Assembly: GCA_031398915.1 (NCBI GenBank)
Contig: JANNOG010000038.1
Coordinates: 1-21,929, forward strand
Direction of reading: 5' to 3'
Source: JANNOG01 sp031398915
GTDB lineage: Bacteria; Actinomycetota; Actinomycetes; Actinomycetales; JBBAYJ01
DNA length: 21,929 nt
Below are positions 14,007 through 21,878 of the stretch, piece after piece (positions within the stretch are counted from its first letter, which is position 1; every line of letters starts with the position of its first letter). The translations under genes and the position numbers were made by a program. The notes beneath the pieces were generated by a model. The model did no database searches. It worked only from the letters and a program-made list of their open reading frames with translations, and was not told the DNA's origin.

Positions 14007-15560
14007 TCACACGGACACGTTGGCGCGCAGGATCCGGCGCAGGATCTTCCCGGAGGCGGACTTGGGGATGCTGTCGACGATCTCGACGCGCTTGATCTGC
14101 TTGTACCGGGCCACCTGCCCGGCGACGAACCCGGCGACCTCGTCGGTGTCGACGTCGACACCTGCCTTGGCCACGACGAAGGCGACGGGTGCCTCGCCGG
14201 TCTCGTCGTCCGGGACGCCGATGACCGCCGCGTCGGCGATCGCGGGGTGGGTGAGGAGCAAGGCCTCCAGTTCCGCCGGTGCCACCTGGAAGGCATTGAC
14301 CTTGATGAGCTCCTTCAACCGGTCCACGACGAACACGTGCCCGTCGTGCTCGACCCGGACGATGTCGCCGGTGCGTAACCACCCGTCGGCGTCCAGCATG
14401 GTCGCGGTGGCGTCCGGATCGTTGAGGTAGCCGCGCATCACCTGTGGGCCCCGTACCCACACCTCACCCTCGTCGCCGACACCCAGGTCTCGGCCCTCGA
14501 CGACGTCGACGATCCGCATCTCGGTGTTGGGTACCAGCACCCCCACGGACCCCGGGCGCATCCCACCGGGTGGGGTGAAGTGAGAGACCGGCGACATCTC
14601 GGTCATGCCGTAGCCCTGCGCCACGTCACAGCCGACCCGCGCGGCCGCCTCCAGGGCGAGGCTGGCCGACAGCGGTGCCGCGCCCGAGACGACCTGGGTC
14701 AGCGAGGACAGGTCGTAGTCGTCGACCATCGGATGCTTGGCCAGCGCGACCACGATGGGCGGAGCCACGAAGGCACGAGTGACGCGGTGATCGACGTGTA
14801 ACTGCAGGAATTGCCGCAGGTCGAAGCGCGGCATCGTGATCACCGTGGCACCGACTCGCAGCGCCGAGTTCATCAGCACGGACATGCCGTAGATGTGGAA
14901 GAACGGCAGGACCGCGATGACCCGGTCGGTATGCGTCAGCTGGGCGACGGCCACGGTCTGCGCGGTGTTGGCGACGAGGTTGCGGTGGGTCAGCATGACG
15001 CCCTTCGCCAGACCCGTCGTCCCGGACGAGTACGGCAGGGCGACGACGTCGTCGGGGCCGACCGCAGCGGCGCTCGCCGCGGGCGCCCCCGACAGTGACG
15101 CGAGGGACTCGCCACCTGCTGCCCCGTCCAGCAGGAACACCTCGCCGACCGACGTCGACTCGGCCGCCTCGCGCACCACGTCGAGGAACCCGCCGACCGT
15201 CACCGCCAGCACCGCCCCCGACGCGACGAACTGGGCGTGCATCTCACGTGCGGTGTACGTCGGATTGACCGTGGTCACCACCCCGCCGGCGAGGGCGACG
15301 CCGTGGAACACGACGGCGTACTCGGGCACGTTGGGGGCGATGACCGCCACCACCTGTCCCGGGGTGAATCCGCGCGCCGCCAACCCACCGGCCAGGGACC
15401 GCACCCCGGCGTCCAGGGCGTCGTAGGTCAGCACCCGCCCGGTGGGTCCGTCGATCAACGCGGCAGACTCACCCCACCTCCCGGCATCAGCGAGGACGTA
15501 CTCCGGCAACAGCACCTCGGGAATGTCGAGTGCCGGATACGAGCTGGTGAAGATCGACAT
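14007..15560 (-). CDS. acyl-CoA synthetase, 4-coumarate-CoA ligase-like
   Basis: A 517-aa ANL-superfamily enzyme that adenylates a carboxylic acid and transfers it to coenzyme A. Motifs: P-loop-like YSSGTTGLAKGVMLTHRN, PFFHIYGM, GAAPLSASL, YGMTEMSP, GEVWVRGPQVMRGYLND, GWLRTGDI, KELIKVNAFQVAPAELE and the catalytic Lys505 in KSASGKILRR. The HIYG motif and overall layout fit the 4-coumarate-CoA ligase/luciferase branch; in actinobacteria such enzymes act on fatty or aromatic acids, so the substrate is unknown. ATG 15560 is chosen for its strong RBS (GGGAGG, 4 bases upstream); an in-frame GTG at 15572 would add four residues. A Crp/GlxR-like palindrome lies about 75 bases upstream. Confidence 0.93.
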   Translation of the reverse strand: MSIFTSSYPALDIPEVLLPEYVLADAGRWGESAALIDGPTGRVLTYDALDAGVRSLAGGLAARGFTPGQVVAVIAPNVPEYAVVFHGVALAGGVVTTVNPTYTAREMHAQFVASGAVLAVTVGGFLDVVREAAESTSVGEVFLLDGAAGGESLASLSGAPAASAAAVGPDDVVALPYSSGTTGLAKGVMLTHRNLVANTAQTVAVAQLTHTDRVIAVLPFFHIYGMSVLMNSALRVGATVITMPRFDLRQFLQLHVDHRVTRAFVAPPIVVALAKHPMVDDYDLSSLTQVVSGAAPLSASLALEAAARVGCDVAQGYGMTEMSPVSHFTPPGGMRPGSVGVLVPNTEMRIVDVVEGRDLGVGDEGEVWVRGPQVMRGYLNDPDATATMLDADGWLRTGDIVRVEHDGHVFVVDRLKELIKVNAFQVAPAELEALLLTHPAIADAAVIGVPDDETGEAPVAFVVAKAGVDVDTDEVAGFVAGQVARYKQIKRVEIVDSIPKSASGKILRRILRANVSV

Positions 15561-15633
15561 GTGGCCTCCCACAGAAGTCCGGGTCGCCGATGACCCGCGT
15601 CGCGAGAACGCTACCTGCTGAGCGGGCGCCGAG

Positions 15634-15649
15634 GGTGAGCGCGGTCACA
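15634..15649. promoter_or_regulatory. candidate Crp/GlxR-type operator upstream of the acyl-CoA ligase
   Basis: GGTGA-GCGCGG-TCACA matches 9 of 10 defined positions of the Crp/GlxR consensus TGTGA-N6-TCACA. It lies in the 99-base gap between the ligase start and the FAD oxidoreductase stop, where the ligase promoter must be. No regulator gene of this family is in the window. Read from the ligase strand it is TGTGA-N6-TCACC. Confidence 0.5.
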
Positions 15650-15659
15650 CGCCCTGTTC

Positions 15660-17039
15660 TCAGTGGCCGGTCAGGCCGGCGAGTGCCGATCCCAACACGG
15701 CCGGACGCCGGGTGACCCGCTCCTCCGCGTCCGCCCACTCGGCCAGCCGCAGCCCGGCGTTGACACCCAGCCAGCGCAACGGCTCCGGTTCCCACGGTGG
15801 GGAGGTGTGCCCGACCCACGGCAGCTGGGTGAGCTCGGTGTCGGCGCCGACGATGAGGTCCGCGAGAGTCCGACCGGCCAGATGTGCGGTTCCCACCCCG
15901 TCACCTACGTACCCGCCGGCCCAGGCCATCCCCGAGGCCCGATCCAGCCCCACGCCGGCGTGCCAGTCGCGGGGGATGGCCAACGGGCCTCCCCAGCCGT
16001 GGGTGACCCGAACGTCACCGAGCTGAGGCAGCAGATCCCGCAGCGACCGCTCGAGCATGACGAACACGCCGGGGTCGCGGTCGAAGTCGGGGTGGATGCC
16101 TGAACCGAAGTGATAAGGCGCACCGCGACCACCGAACACGAGGCGGTCGTCATGGCTGCGCTGGCCGTAGACGATGAGGTGGCGGTGCTCGCCGAACGTC
16201 TCGCCCCGCGCCAGACCGATCGTGGCCCACAGATCAGCCGGAAGGACGTCTGTCGCGACCATCAACGAGTAGACCGGTACGACGTCTCGACGGTGACCAG
16301 CGAGGGTGGAGGTCCACGCCTCTGTGGCTCGAACCACGACGTCGGCTCGAATCGTGCCCCGGTCGGTGTCGACCCGGCCCGACCTCACCCGAGTGGCCCT
16401 GGTGCCCTCGACGACGACCCCGCCTCGACGCTCGACCGCTCGCGCCAGGCCACGCACCAGCAGGGCCGGTTGGATGCGGGCGCAGTGCGGGGTGTAGGTC
16501 GCCCCCATCACCCGCGACGCGGCGAGGCGTGACCACGCTGCGTCCGCGTCGAGGAACTCGATGTCGTCGACTCGGTCGAACGCGGCGTCCTCGTCGACCT
16601 CGGCGTGTGCCCGGACCACCGCCGCCGGCGAACGCGCCAGCTGGATGGTGCCGCCCTTCGTCCACCCGCACTCGATGCCCTCGGCGGCGACGACCCGACC
16701 GATCTGATCGACACTGCCGATCATCGCCCGACGCATGTCCAGGGCCGCGGCGCGGCCGTATCGGCGGCTGAGCGCGGCGACCCCCTGCGGGAACAGCGCC
16801 GAACACCAACCGCCGTTGCGACCGCTGGCGCCGAAACCCGCGATCTCCGCCTCGGCGACCACCACGCGCGCATCGGGCCGGGCAGCGAGCACGTAGTACG
16901 CCGTCCACAGCCCGGTGTACCCGGCCCCGACGACGACCACGTCCGCCTCGGTGTCACCGTCGAGGTGTGCCCGTGCGGTGAGGTCGTCGCCGGCCGCGGC
17001 GGCCTGCTCGTGCCACAGCGACAACACGTCGTGACTCAC
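15660..17039 (-). CDS. FAD-dependent oxidoreductase, gamma-glutamylputrescine oxidase-like
   Basis: A 459-aa D-amino-acid-oxidase-fold flavoenzyme. The N-terminal dinucleotide-binding motif is VVVVGAGYTGLWTAYYV (about residues 35-51), followed by an acidic residue at the end of the second strand (VVVAEAE) and GFGASGRNGGWCSALFP. This last stretch is typical of the PuuB/OrdL group, which oxidises gamma-glutamylputrescine or related amines to aldehydes. A C-terminal GGYVGDGVGTAHLAGRTLADL closes the FAD site. GTG 17039 overlaps the aminotransferase stop (GTGA), so translation is probably coupled. Location in the aminotransferase/aminobutyraldehyde dehydrogenase/PotD cluster supports a polyamine substrate. 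No glutamylputrescine synthetase (puuA) is in the window, so free putrescine or another amine is possible. Confidence 0.88.
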   Translation of the reverse strand: MSHDVLSLWHEQAAAAGDDLTARAHLDGDTEADVVVVGAGYTGLWTAYYVLAARPDARVVVAEAEIAGFGASGRNGGWCSALFPQGVAALSRRYGRAAALDMRRAMIGSVDQIGRVVAAEGIECGWTKGGTIQLARSPAAVVRAHAEVDEDAAFDRVDDIEFLDADAAWSRLAASRVMGATYTPHCARIQPALLVRGLARAVERRGGVVVEGTRATRVRSGRVDTDRGTIRADVVVRATEAWTSTLAGHRRDVVPVYSLMVATDVLPADLWATIGLARGETFGEHRHLIVYGQRSHDDRLVFGGRGAPYHFGSGIHPDFDRDPGVFVMLERSLRDLLPQLGDVRVTHGWGGPLAIPRDWHAGVGLDRASGMAWAGGYVGDGVGTAHLAGRTLADLIVGADTELTQLPWVGHTSPPWEPEPLRWLGVNAGLRLAEWADAEERVTRRPAVLGSALAGLTGH

Positions 17040-18550
17040 AACCGATTCGAGGCCTCGGTGAGCACCGAGCGGAGAATCTGATCGATCTCGTCGAACTCCG
17101 GCTGGCCGATCGTCAGCGGTGGCGCCAACTGCACCACGGGGTCGCCCCGGTCGTCCGCCCGGCAGTACAGGCCGCCCTCGAACAGCGCCTTGGACAGGAA
17201 ACCGCGCAACAGCCGTTCCGATTCGTCGGCGTCGAACGTCTCGCGGGTCTGGCGGTCCTTGACGAGTTCGATGCCGTAGAAGTACCCCTCACCGCGGACG
17301 TCACCCACGATCGGGATGTCCAGCAGCTTCTCCAGGGTGGCCCGGAATGCCGGTGCGTTGTGCTTGACGTGGTCGTTGAGGCCTTCGGACTCGAAGATGT
17401 CGAGGTTGGCCATGGCGACGGCCGCCGACACCGGGTGACCGCCGAACGTGTACCCGTGGGCGAACATCTGCGAGCCGTGGGTGAACGGCTCGAACAGCCG
17501 GTCCGAGGCCAGCATGGCGCCGATCGGCGAGTACCCCGACGTCATTCCCTTGGCGCAGGTGATGATGTCCGGCGTGTAGCCGAAGTCGTTGCAGGCGAAC
17601 ATCGATCCGACCCGGCCGAATGCACAGATGGTCTCGTCACTGACCAGCAGTACGTCGTACCGGTCGCAGATCTCGCGGACCCGCTCGAAGTAGCCGGGCG
17701 GCGGCGGGAAGCAGCCGCCCGCATTCTGGACCGGCTCCAGGAACACCGCTGCAACCGTGTCGGGGCCCTCGAACTCGATGGCCTCGGCGATCCGGTCGGC
17801 AGCCCATCGGCCGAACGCCTTGGGATCGCGGCGCAGTTCGTCGGTGGGGGCGCGGTAGATGTTCGTGTTCGGCACCCGGAACGCGCCGGGAACCAGCGGC
17901 TCGTACATGGCCTTCATGTCCGGGATGCCCGTGATTGCCAGCGCGCCCTGCGGGGTGCCGTGATAGGCGATGGCCCGCGAGATGACCTTGGTCTTGTTGG
18001 GCTTGCCGGTCAGCTTGAAGAAGTGCTTGGCCAGCTTCCAGGCGCTCTCGACCGCTTCGCCGCCGCCTGTCGTATAGAAGACGTGGTTGATGTCGCCGGG
18101 TGCGTAGTGGGCGAGGCGTTCGGCGAGGTCGATCGCCTGTGGATGGGCGTAGGACCACAGCGGGAAGAACGCCAGCTCCCGTGCCTGGGCGGCAGCCCGC
18201 TCGGCGAGGACCTCCCGGCCGTGCCCGACCTGGACGACGAACAGTCCGGACAGGCCGTCGATGTAGCGCTTGCCGTGGGCGTCGAAGATGTGGTGGCCCT
18301 CGCCACGCACGATCACCTGCGGGTCCTCCCCGGCGACCAGGCCGGAGTGTCGTGAGAAGTGCATCCACAGGTGATCGCGAGCGGCCTGGGCACGTCCGGT
18401 GCCGCGCGGCGTGGTGCCCAACGCCGGGTCGGCGGAGAAGTGGGTGGGAACGCTGCCGGCATGGTCGGACGCGGGTGTCGCTGTGGGTGTCGCTGTGGGT
18501 GTCGGTGTGAGGGCTTGAGTCGGAGTCGGCGTGGACAGTTGTGCGGTCAT
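17036..18550 (-). CDS. class III PLP aminotransferase, putrescine/polyamine type likely
   Basis: A 504-aa fold-type I, class III (omega) aminotransferase. Seen: YTTGGGEAVESAWKLAKHFF for cofactor phosphate binding, AYHGTPQGALAITG, VFLEPVQNAGG, SDETICAFGRVGSMFAC with the Asp that pairs with the pyridine nitrogen, Lys334 in CAKGMTSGYSPIGAM as Schiff-base Lys, and TFGGHPVSAAVAMANLD. Linkage to patD and potD suggests putrescine-pyruvate transamination to 4-aminobutanal; a beta-alanine or other omega-amino acid substrate is possible. The first 30 residues are a Thr/Pro/Ala stretch encoded by 12-base repeats, not part of the fold. ATG 18550 has GGGGAA 5 bases upstream and overlaps the regulator stop (ATGA), so the repeat region is probably translated. 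Confidence 0.9.
   Translation of the reverse strand: MTAQLSTPTPTQALTPTPTATPTATPASDHAGSVPTHFSADPALGTTPRGTGRAQAARDHLWMHFSRHSGLVAGEDPQVIVRGEGHHIFDAHGKRYIDGLSGLFVVQVGHGREVLAERAAAQARELAFFPLWSYAHPQAIDLAERLAHYAPGDINHVFYTTGGGEAVESAWKLAKHFFKLTGKPNKTKVISRAIAYHGTPQGALAITGIPDMKAMYEPLVPGAFRVPNTNIYRAPTDELRRDPKAFGRWAADRIAEAIEFEGPDTVAAVFLEPVQNAGGCFPPPPGYFERVREICDRYDVLLVSDETICAFGRVGSMFACNDFGYTPDIITCAKGMTSGYSPIGAMLASDRLFEPFTHGSQMFAHGYTFGGHPVSAAVAMANLDIFESEGLNDHVKHNAPAFRATLEKLLDIPIVGDVRGEGYFYGIELVKDRQTRETFDADESERLLRGFLSKALFEGGLYCRADDRGDPVVQLAPPLTIGQPEFDEIDQILRSVLTEASNRL
18473..18508 (-). repeat. three tandem 12-base units at the 5' end of the aminotransferase gene
   Basis: On the + strand the unit GGGTGTCGCTGT occurs at 18473-18484 and 18485-18496 exactly, and at 18497-18508 with one mismatch (GGGTGTCGGTGT). 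It is a multiple of three, so copy changes keep the frame. On the coding strand the units read Thr-Ala-Thr-Pro, Thr-Ala-Thr-Pro and Thr-Pro-Thr-Pro in a Thr/Pro-rich leader of the enzyme. Confidence 0.9.
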
Positions 18551-19056
18551 CTGGTTCCCCAGTCATAACGCTGCTTGCGCAGCTTGAGATAAACGAAGGT
18601 CTCGGTGGTACGAACCCCCGGCAGTCGCCGGACGCGTCCGTTGAGCAGGTCGAGCAGGTGGTCGTCGTCCTCGCACACCACCTCGGCCAGCAGGTCGAAG
18701 CCGCCGGCGACGTGGACGACGTATGACACCTCGGGCAGGGCGGCGATGGCGTCTGCCACCTCACGCACGTCGCCGGAGCACCGGATCGCGAGCATCGCCT
18801 GGCGGGTGAAACCCACCTGCAGCGGATCGGTCACGGCGACGATCTGCAGGAGCCCACCATCGATCATTCGACGTACTCGTTGGCGGACTGCGGCCTCGGA
18901 CAACCCGACGTTGGTGGCCACCGTGGCGTAGGCACGACGGCCGTCGGCTTGGAGCTCTTCGACGATGCGCTTGCCGACATCGTCCAGCAATGGTGGCGCC
19001 GCGGGGCCGGTCACTAGACGAGTGTCGCCGCATCGACGGTCAGTGGCAAGCGTCAT
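18547..19056 (-). CDS. Lrp/AsnC family transcriptional regulator
   Basis: A 169-aa one-domain-pair regulator. The N-terminal AsnC-type winged helix-turn-helix is LLDDVGKRIVEELQADGRRA through VGLSEAAVRQRVRRMIDGGLLQ. The C-terminal RAM (effector-binding, beta-alpha-beta-beta-alpha-beta) domain includes RQAMLAIRCSGDVREVADAI, VSYVVHVAGGFDLLAEVVCE and a final FVYLKLRKQRYDWG. Such proteins form dimers and octamers and respond to amino acids or related metabolites. ATG 19056 is chosen for the purine-rich RBS GAGAGGGG just upstream; a TTG at 19071 would add five residues. The stop overlaps the aminotransferase ATG, giving the order regulator-aminotransferase-FAD oxidase, and patD is divergent. It probably controls both directions and itself; the ligand is likely a polyamine-pathway product, which is inference. 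Confidence 0.93.
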   Translation of the reverse strand: MTLATDRRCGDTRLVTGPAAPPLLDDVGKRIVEELQADGRRAYATVATNVGLSEAAVRQRVRRMIDGGLLQIVAVTDPLQVGFTRQAMLAIRCSGDVREVADAIAALPEVSYVVHVAGGFDLLAEVVCEDDDHLLDLLNGRVRRLPGVRTTETFVYLKLRKQRYDWGTR

Positions 19057-19167
19057 AACCCCTCTCGACAACGGATCCCGTCATTCAGATTCGATTTACG
19101 CGACGGAAACCTGATTGATCCAAGTCTGGGGCTACCGATGTCGTCGCGGGAGAACTAGGGTCCTTGT
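19057..19167. promoter_or_regulatory. divergent promoter/operator region between the Lrp-type regulator and patD
   Basis: This 111-base gap must carry promoters for the leftward regulator operon and rightward patD-potD. Its centre (about 19082-19120) is A/T-richer than the surroundings. It holds an imperfect palindrome TTTACG-CGA-CGGAAA (19095-19109) and a short one ACGG-ATC-CCGT (19071-19081). The first has the size and T-flank/A-flank form of an Lrp/AsnC operator. I could not fix -35/-10 pairs with confidence. Confidence 0.5.
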
Positions 19168-20625
19168 ATGACTGCGACTACGGCCAAAGACGTCCGCCGA
19201 CTGCGCAATTTCGTCGCCGGTGGGTACACCGACCCGGCCACCGACTCCTTTTCCGACATCGTCGATCCGTCGTCGGCCGAGGTGGTGGCCCGGGCGCCGA
19301 TCAGCGGCGCCGAGGACGTCGACCGGGCCTACGCCGCGGCAAGCGACGCCTTTCCTGGTTGGCGCGACGCCACCCCCGCGACCCGCCAGCTGGCGATGCT
19401 GCGCCTGGCCGACGCCGTCGAGGCCCGCGCGGACGAGATCGTCGCGCTGGAGGCCGCCAACACCGGCAAGCCGCACGCGTTGACCGCGTCGGAGGAGATC
19501 CCGCCGATGGTCGACCAGCTGCGCTTCTTCGCCGGGGCTGCGCGGGTGCTCGAGGGCAAGTCCGCTGGCGAGTACATGCCCGACCACACGTCCTTCGTCC
19601 GTCGTGAGCCGGTCGGGGTGATCGGCCAGGTGGCACCGTGGAACTACCCGATGATGATGGCGGTGTGGAAGTTCGGTCCGGCTCTCGCGGCGGGCAACAC
19701 GGTCGTTCTCAAGCCCAGCGACACGACTCCCGAGACCACGCTGCTGCTCGCCGAGATCGCCGCCGAGTTCTTCCCGCCGGGAGTGTTCAACGTCGTCACC
19801 GGTGACCGTGAGACAGGCCGGCTGGTGGTCAGCCACGACCGGGCCGACATGGTGGCCATCACCGGATCCATTCGTGCCGGTCGGGAGGTGGCTGCCGCTG
19901 CGGCCGCCGCCCTCAAGCGCTCACACCTCGAACTGGGCGGCAAGGCCCCGGTGGTGGTGTTCGACGACGCCGACATCGAGGCCGCCGCAGCCGGGATCGC
20001 GGGCGCGGGGTACTTCAACGCGGGGCAGGACTGCACGGCAGCCACTCGAGTACTGGCAGCAGCGGGGATCTACGACGACTTCGTGGCAGCCCTGGCCGAA
20101 CAGGCGGCCGCCACCAAGCCCGGGATGCCGGATGACGACGATGCCGCCCTGGGGCCGGTCAACAACGTGGCCCAGCTGGATCGGGTCGCCGGGTTCCTGG
20201 CGCGTACCCCCGACCACGCCGACATCGTCACCGGGGGCGATCGAGTGTCGGAACTCGGTGCGGGGTACTTCATGCGCCCGGCGGTGGTGGCCGGCCTGCA
20301 CCAGGACGACGAGATGATCCAGGACGAGATCTTCGGCCCGGTCATCACGGTGCAGCGATTCACCGACGAGGACGAGGCCCTGGGGTGGGCCAACGGTGTG
20401 AAGTACGGCCTGGCCAGCAGTGTGTGGACGAGCAACTTCGGTCGGGCGATGCGGATGAGTCGTCGCCTCGACTTCGGGTGTGTCTGGCTCAATACGCACA
20501 TCCCGATCGTCGCCGAGATGCCCCACGGGGGGTTCAAGAACTCCGGCTACGGCAAGGACTTGTCGATGTACGGCCTGGAGGACTACACCCGGATCAAGCA
20601 CGTCATGGCCAACCTCAACAGCTGA
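19168..20625 (+). CDS. patD: 4-aminobutyraldehyde (gamma-aminobutyraldehyde) dehydrogenase
   Basis: NAD(P)-dependent aldehyde dehydrogenase that oxidises 4-aminobutanal from putrescine to GABA. It is 485 aa. General ALDH motifs are present: APWNYPMMMAVWKFGPALAAG, LELGGKAP with catalytic Glu255, and NAGQDCTAATRV with catalytic Cys289. The sequence follows Escherichia coli YdcW/PatD closely as I remember it, notably LRFFAGAARVLEGKSAGEY, KAPVVVFDDADIEA, EMPHGGFKNSGYGKDLSMYG and LEDYTRIKHVM near the end. ATG 19168 has AGGG 7 bases upstream. Divergent placement from an Lrp regulator/aminotransferase operon and the PotD gene 31 bases downstream support the putrescine assignment. Confidence 0.94.
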   Translation: MTATTAKDVRRLRNFVAGGYTDPATDSFSDIVDPSSAEVVARAPISGAEDVDRAYAAASDAFPGWRDATPATRQLAMLRLADAVEARADEIVALEAANTGKPHALTASEEIPPMVDQLRFFAGAARVLEGKSAGEYMPDHTSFVRREPVGVIGQVAPWNYPMMMAVWKFGPALAAGNTVVLKPSDTTPETTLLLAEIAAEFFPPGVFNVVTGDRETGRLVVSHDRADMVAITGSIRAGREVAAAAAAALKRSHLELGGKAPVVVFDDADIEAAAAGIAGAGYFNAGQDCTAATRVLAAAGIYDDFVAALAEQAAATKPGMPDDDDAALGPVNNVAQLDRVAGFLARTPDHADIVTGGDRVSELGAGYFMRPAVVAGLHQDDEMIQDEIFGPVITVQRFTDEDEALGWANGVKYGLASSVWTSNFGRAMRMSRRLDFGCVWLNTHIPIVAEMPHGGFKNSGYGKDLSMYGLEDYTRIKHVMANLNS

Positions 20626-20656
20626 GACCACCCCACCCAGCAAGGAGTCCATCGAA

Positions 20657-21877
20657 ATGCCTGCCCGCCCCAGTCTCGATCGAATCCCGCCCGAACTCCG
20701 CCCGCTGGTTCGTGCCGCCGTCACGCGGCGCAACGTGCTGCGCGGTGGCCTGCTGACCGGTCTCGGCGTCGGTGCCCTCGCCGCGTGCGGCACCGGCGGC
20801 ACCGGCTCGTCGACGGCGTCACTGACCGCTGCCCAGGACCTGTCCGAGTCCGAGAAGGTCGTCAACTTCGCCAACTGGACCGCCTACATCGACCTGGAGG
20901 ATGACGGGACGACCTCCCCGACACTGCTCGCCTTCACCGAGGAGACCGGCATCGAGGTCGCCTACAGCGAGGACATCGAGGACAACGCGACGTACTTCGG
21001 CAAGATCCAGGGTCAGCTGGCCAACGGCCAGGACATCGGGCAGGACCTGATCTGCTTCACGGACTGGATGGCGGCCCGCTGTATCCGATTGGGCTACACG
21101 CAGGCGTTCGACGAATCGGCCATCCCGAACAAGGTCAACATCCTGGACTCGCTGGCCGAGGTGGATTTCGATCCGGGCCGAACCAACAGCCTGACGTGGC
21201 AGAGCGGATTCGGCCTGCTGGCCTGGAACAAGGAGTTGCTGCCCGGTGGGCTGCGCCAGGTGTCGGACCTGTGGGCCCCAGAACTGAAGGGCCGGGTCGA
21301 GGTCCTCTCGGAGATGCGGGACACCCTTGGTCTGATCATGATGGAACAAGGCGTCGACATCGCCGGTGAGTGGGGACCCGACGAGTTCCAGGCGGCGCTC
21401 GACGTGCTGGACGAGCAGATCTCCTCCGGCCAGATCCGCCAGGTGCGCGGCAACAGCTACCGCGAGGACCTGCTCAACGGCGATGCCATCGCCGTTATCG
21501 GCTGGTCCGGCGACATCGTGTCGCTCAACTTCGAGACCGACGGCAAATTCGGGTTCGCCATCCCCGAGTCCGGGGGCACGCTGTGGAGCGACAACCTGCT
21601 GATCCCGATCGGCAGCCCGCACAAGGCCAACGCCGAGGCGTTGATCAACAACTACTATGACCCCGAGGTGGCTGCACTGGTTGCCGCCTACGTCAACTAC
21701 ATCACGCCGGTCAAGGGTGCTCAGGAGGCGATGGCCGAGGTCGACCCCGACCTCGTCGAGGACCAACTGATCTTCCCCGACGACGAGACGCTGTCCACCG
21801 TCGAGCCGTTCCGGTCGCTGTCGGCGGACGAGGAGACGACGTTCAGCGAGGCGTTCCAGAAGGTGATCGGTAACTGA
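20657..21877 (+). CDS. potD: PotD-like polyamine ABC transporter substrate-binding lipoprotein
   Basis: A 406-aa extracytoplasmic solute-binding protein of the spermidine/putrescine (PotD/PotF) group. The N-terminus has a twin-arginine-like motif TRRNVLRGG (Arg24-Arg25), a hydrophobic segment and lipobox LAAC with Cys44, indicating a probably Tat-exported, lipid-anchored protein. The mature part begins VVNFANWTAYIDLEDDG, the usual first strand of PotD proteins, and includes FTEETGIEVAYSEDIEDN, GQDLICFTDWMAARCIRLGY, IAVIGWSGDIVSLNFE and YVNYITPVKGAQEAM. ATG 20657 has AAGGAG at 20642-20647. It directly follows patD and precedes what looks like the ATPase gene. Exact ligand (putrescine, spermidine or other) cannot be read from the sequence. 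Confidence 0.92.
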   Translation: MPARPSLDRIPPELRPLVRAAVTRRNVLRGGLLTGLGVGALAACGTGGTGSSTASLTAAQDLSESEKVVNFANWTAYIDLEDDGTTSPTLLAFTEETGIEVAYSEDIEDNATYFGKIQGQLANGQDIGQDLICFTDWMAARCIRLGYTQAFDESAIPNKVNILDSLAEVDFDPGRTNSLTWQSGFGLLAWNKELLPGGLRQVSDLWAPELKGRVEVLSEMRDTLGLIMMEQGVDIAGEWGPDEFQAALDVLDEQISSGQIRQVRGNSYREDLLNGDAIAVIGWSGDIVSLNFETDGKFGFAIPESGGTLWSDNLLIPIGSPHKANAEALINNYYDPEVAALVAAYVNYITPVKGAQEAMAEVDPDLVEDQLIFPDDETLSTVEPFRSLSADEETTFSEAFQKVIGN

Positions 21878-21878
21878 C

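Noticed and set aside
13900..14460. Arg/Gly-rich open frame of 186 codons on the - strand
   Set aside because: It overlaps the 3' end of the acyl-CoA ligase in another frame and has the biased composition of a shadow frame.
17360..18355. Open frame of 331 codons on the + strand
   Set aside because: It lies entirely antisense to the class III aminotransferase, whose active-site motifs are intact; no recognisable domain was seen in it.
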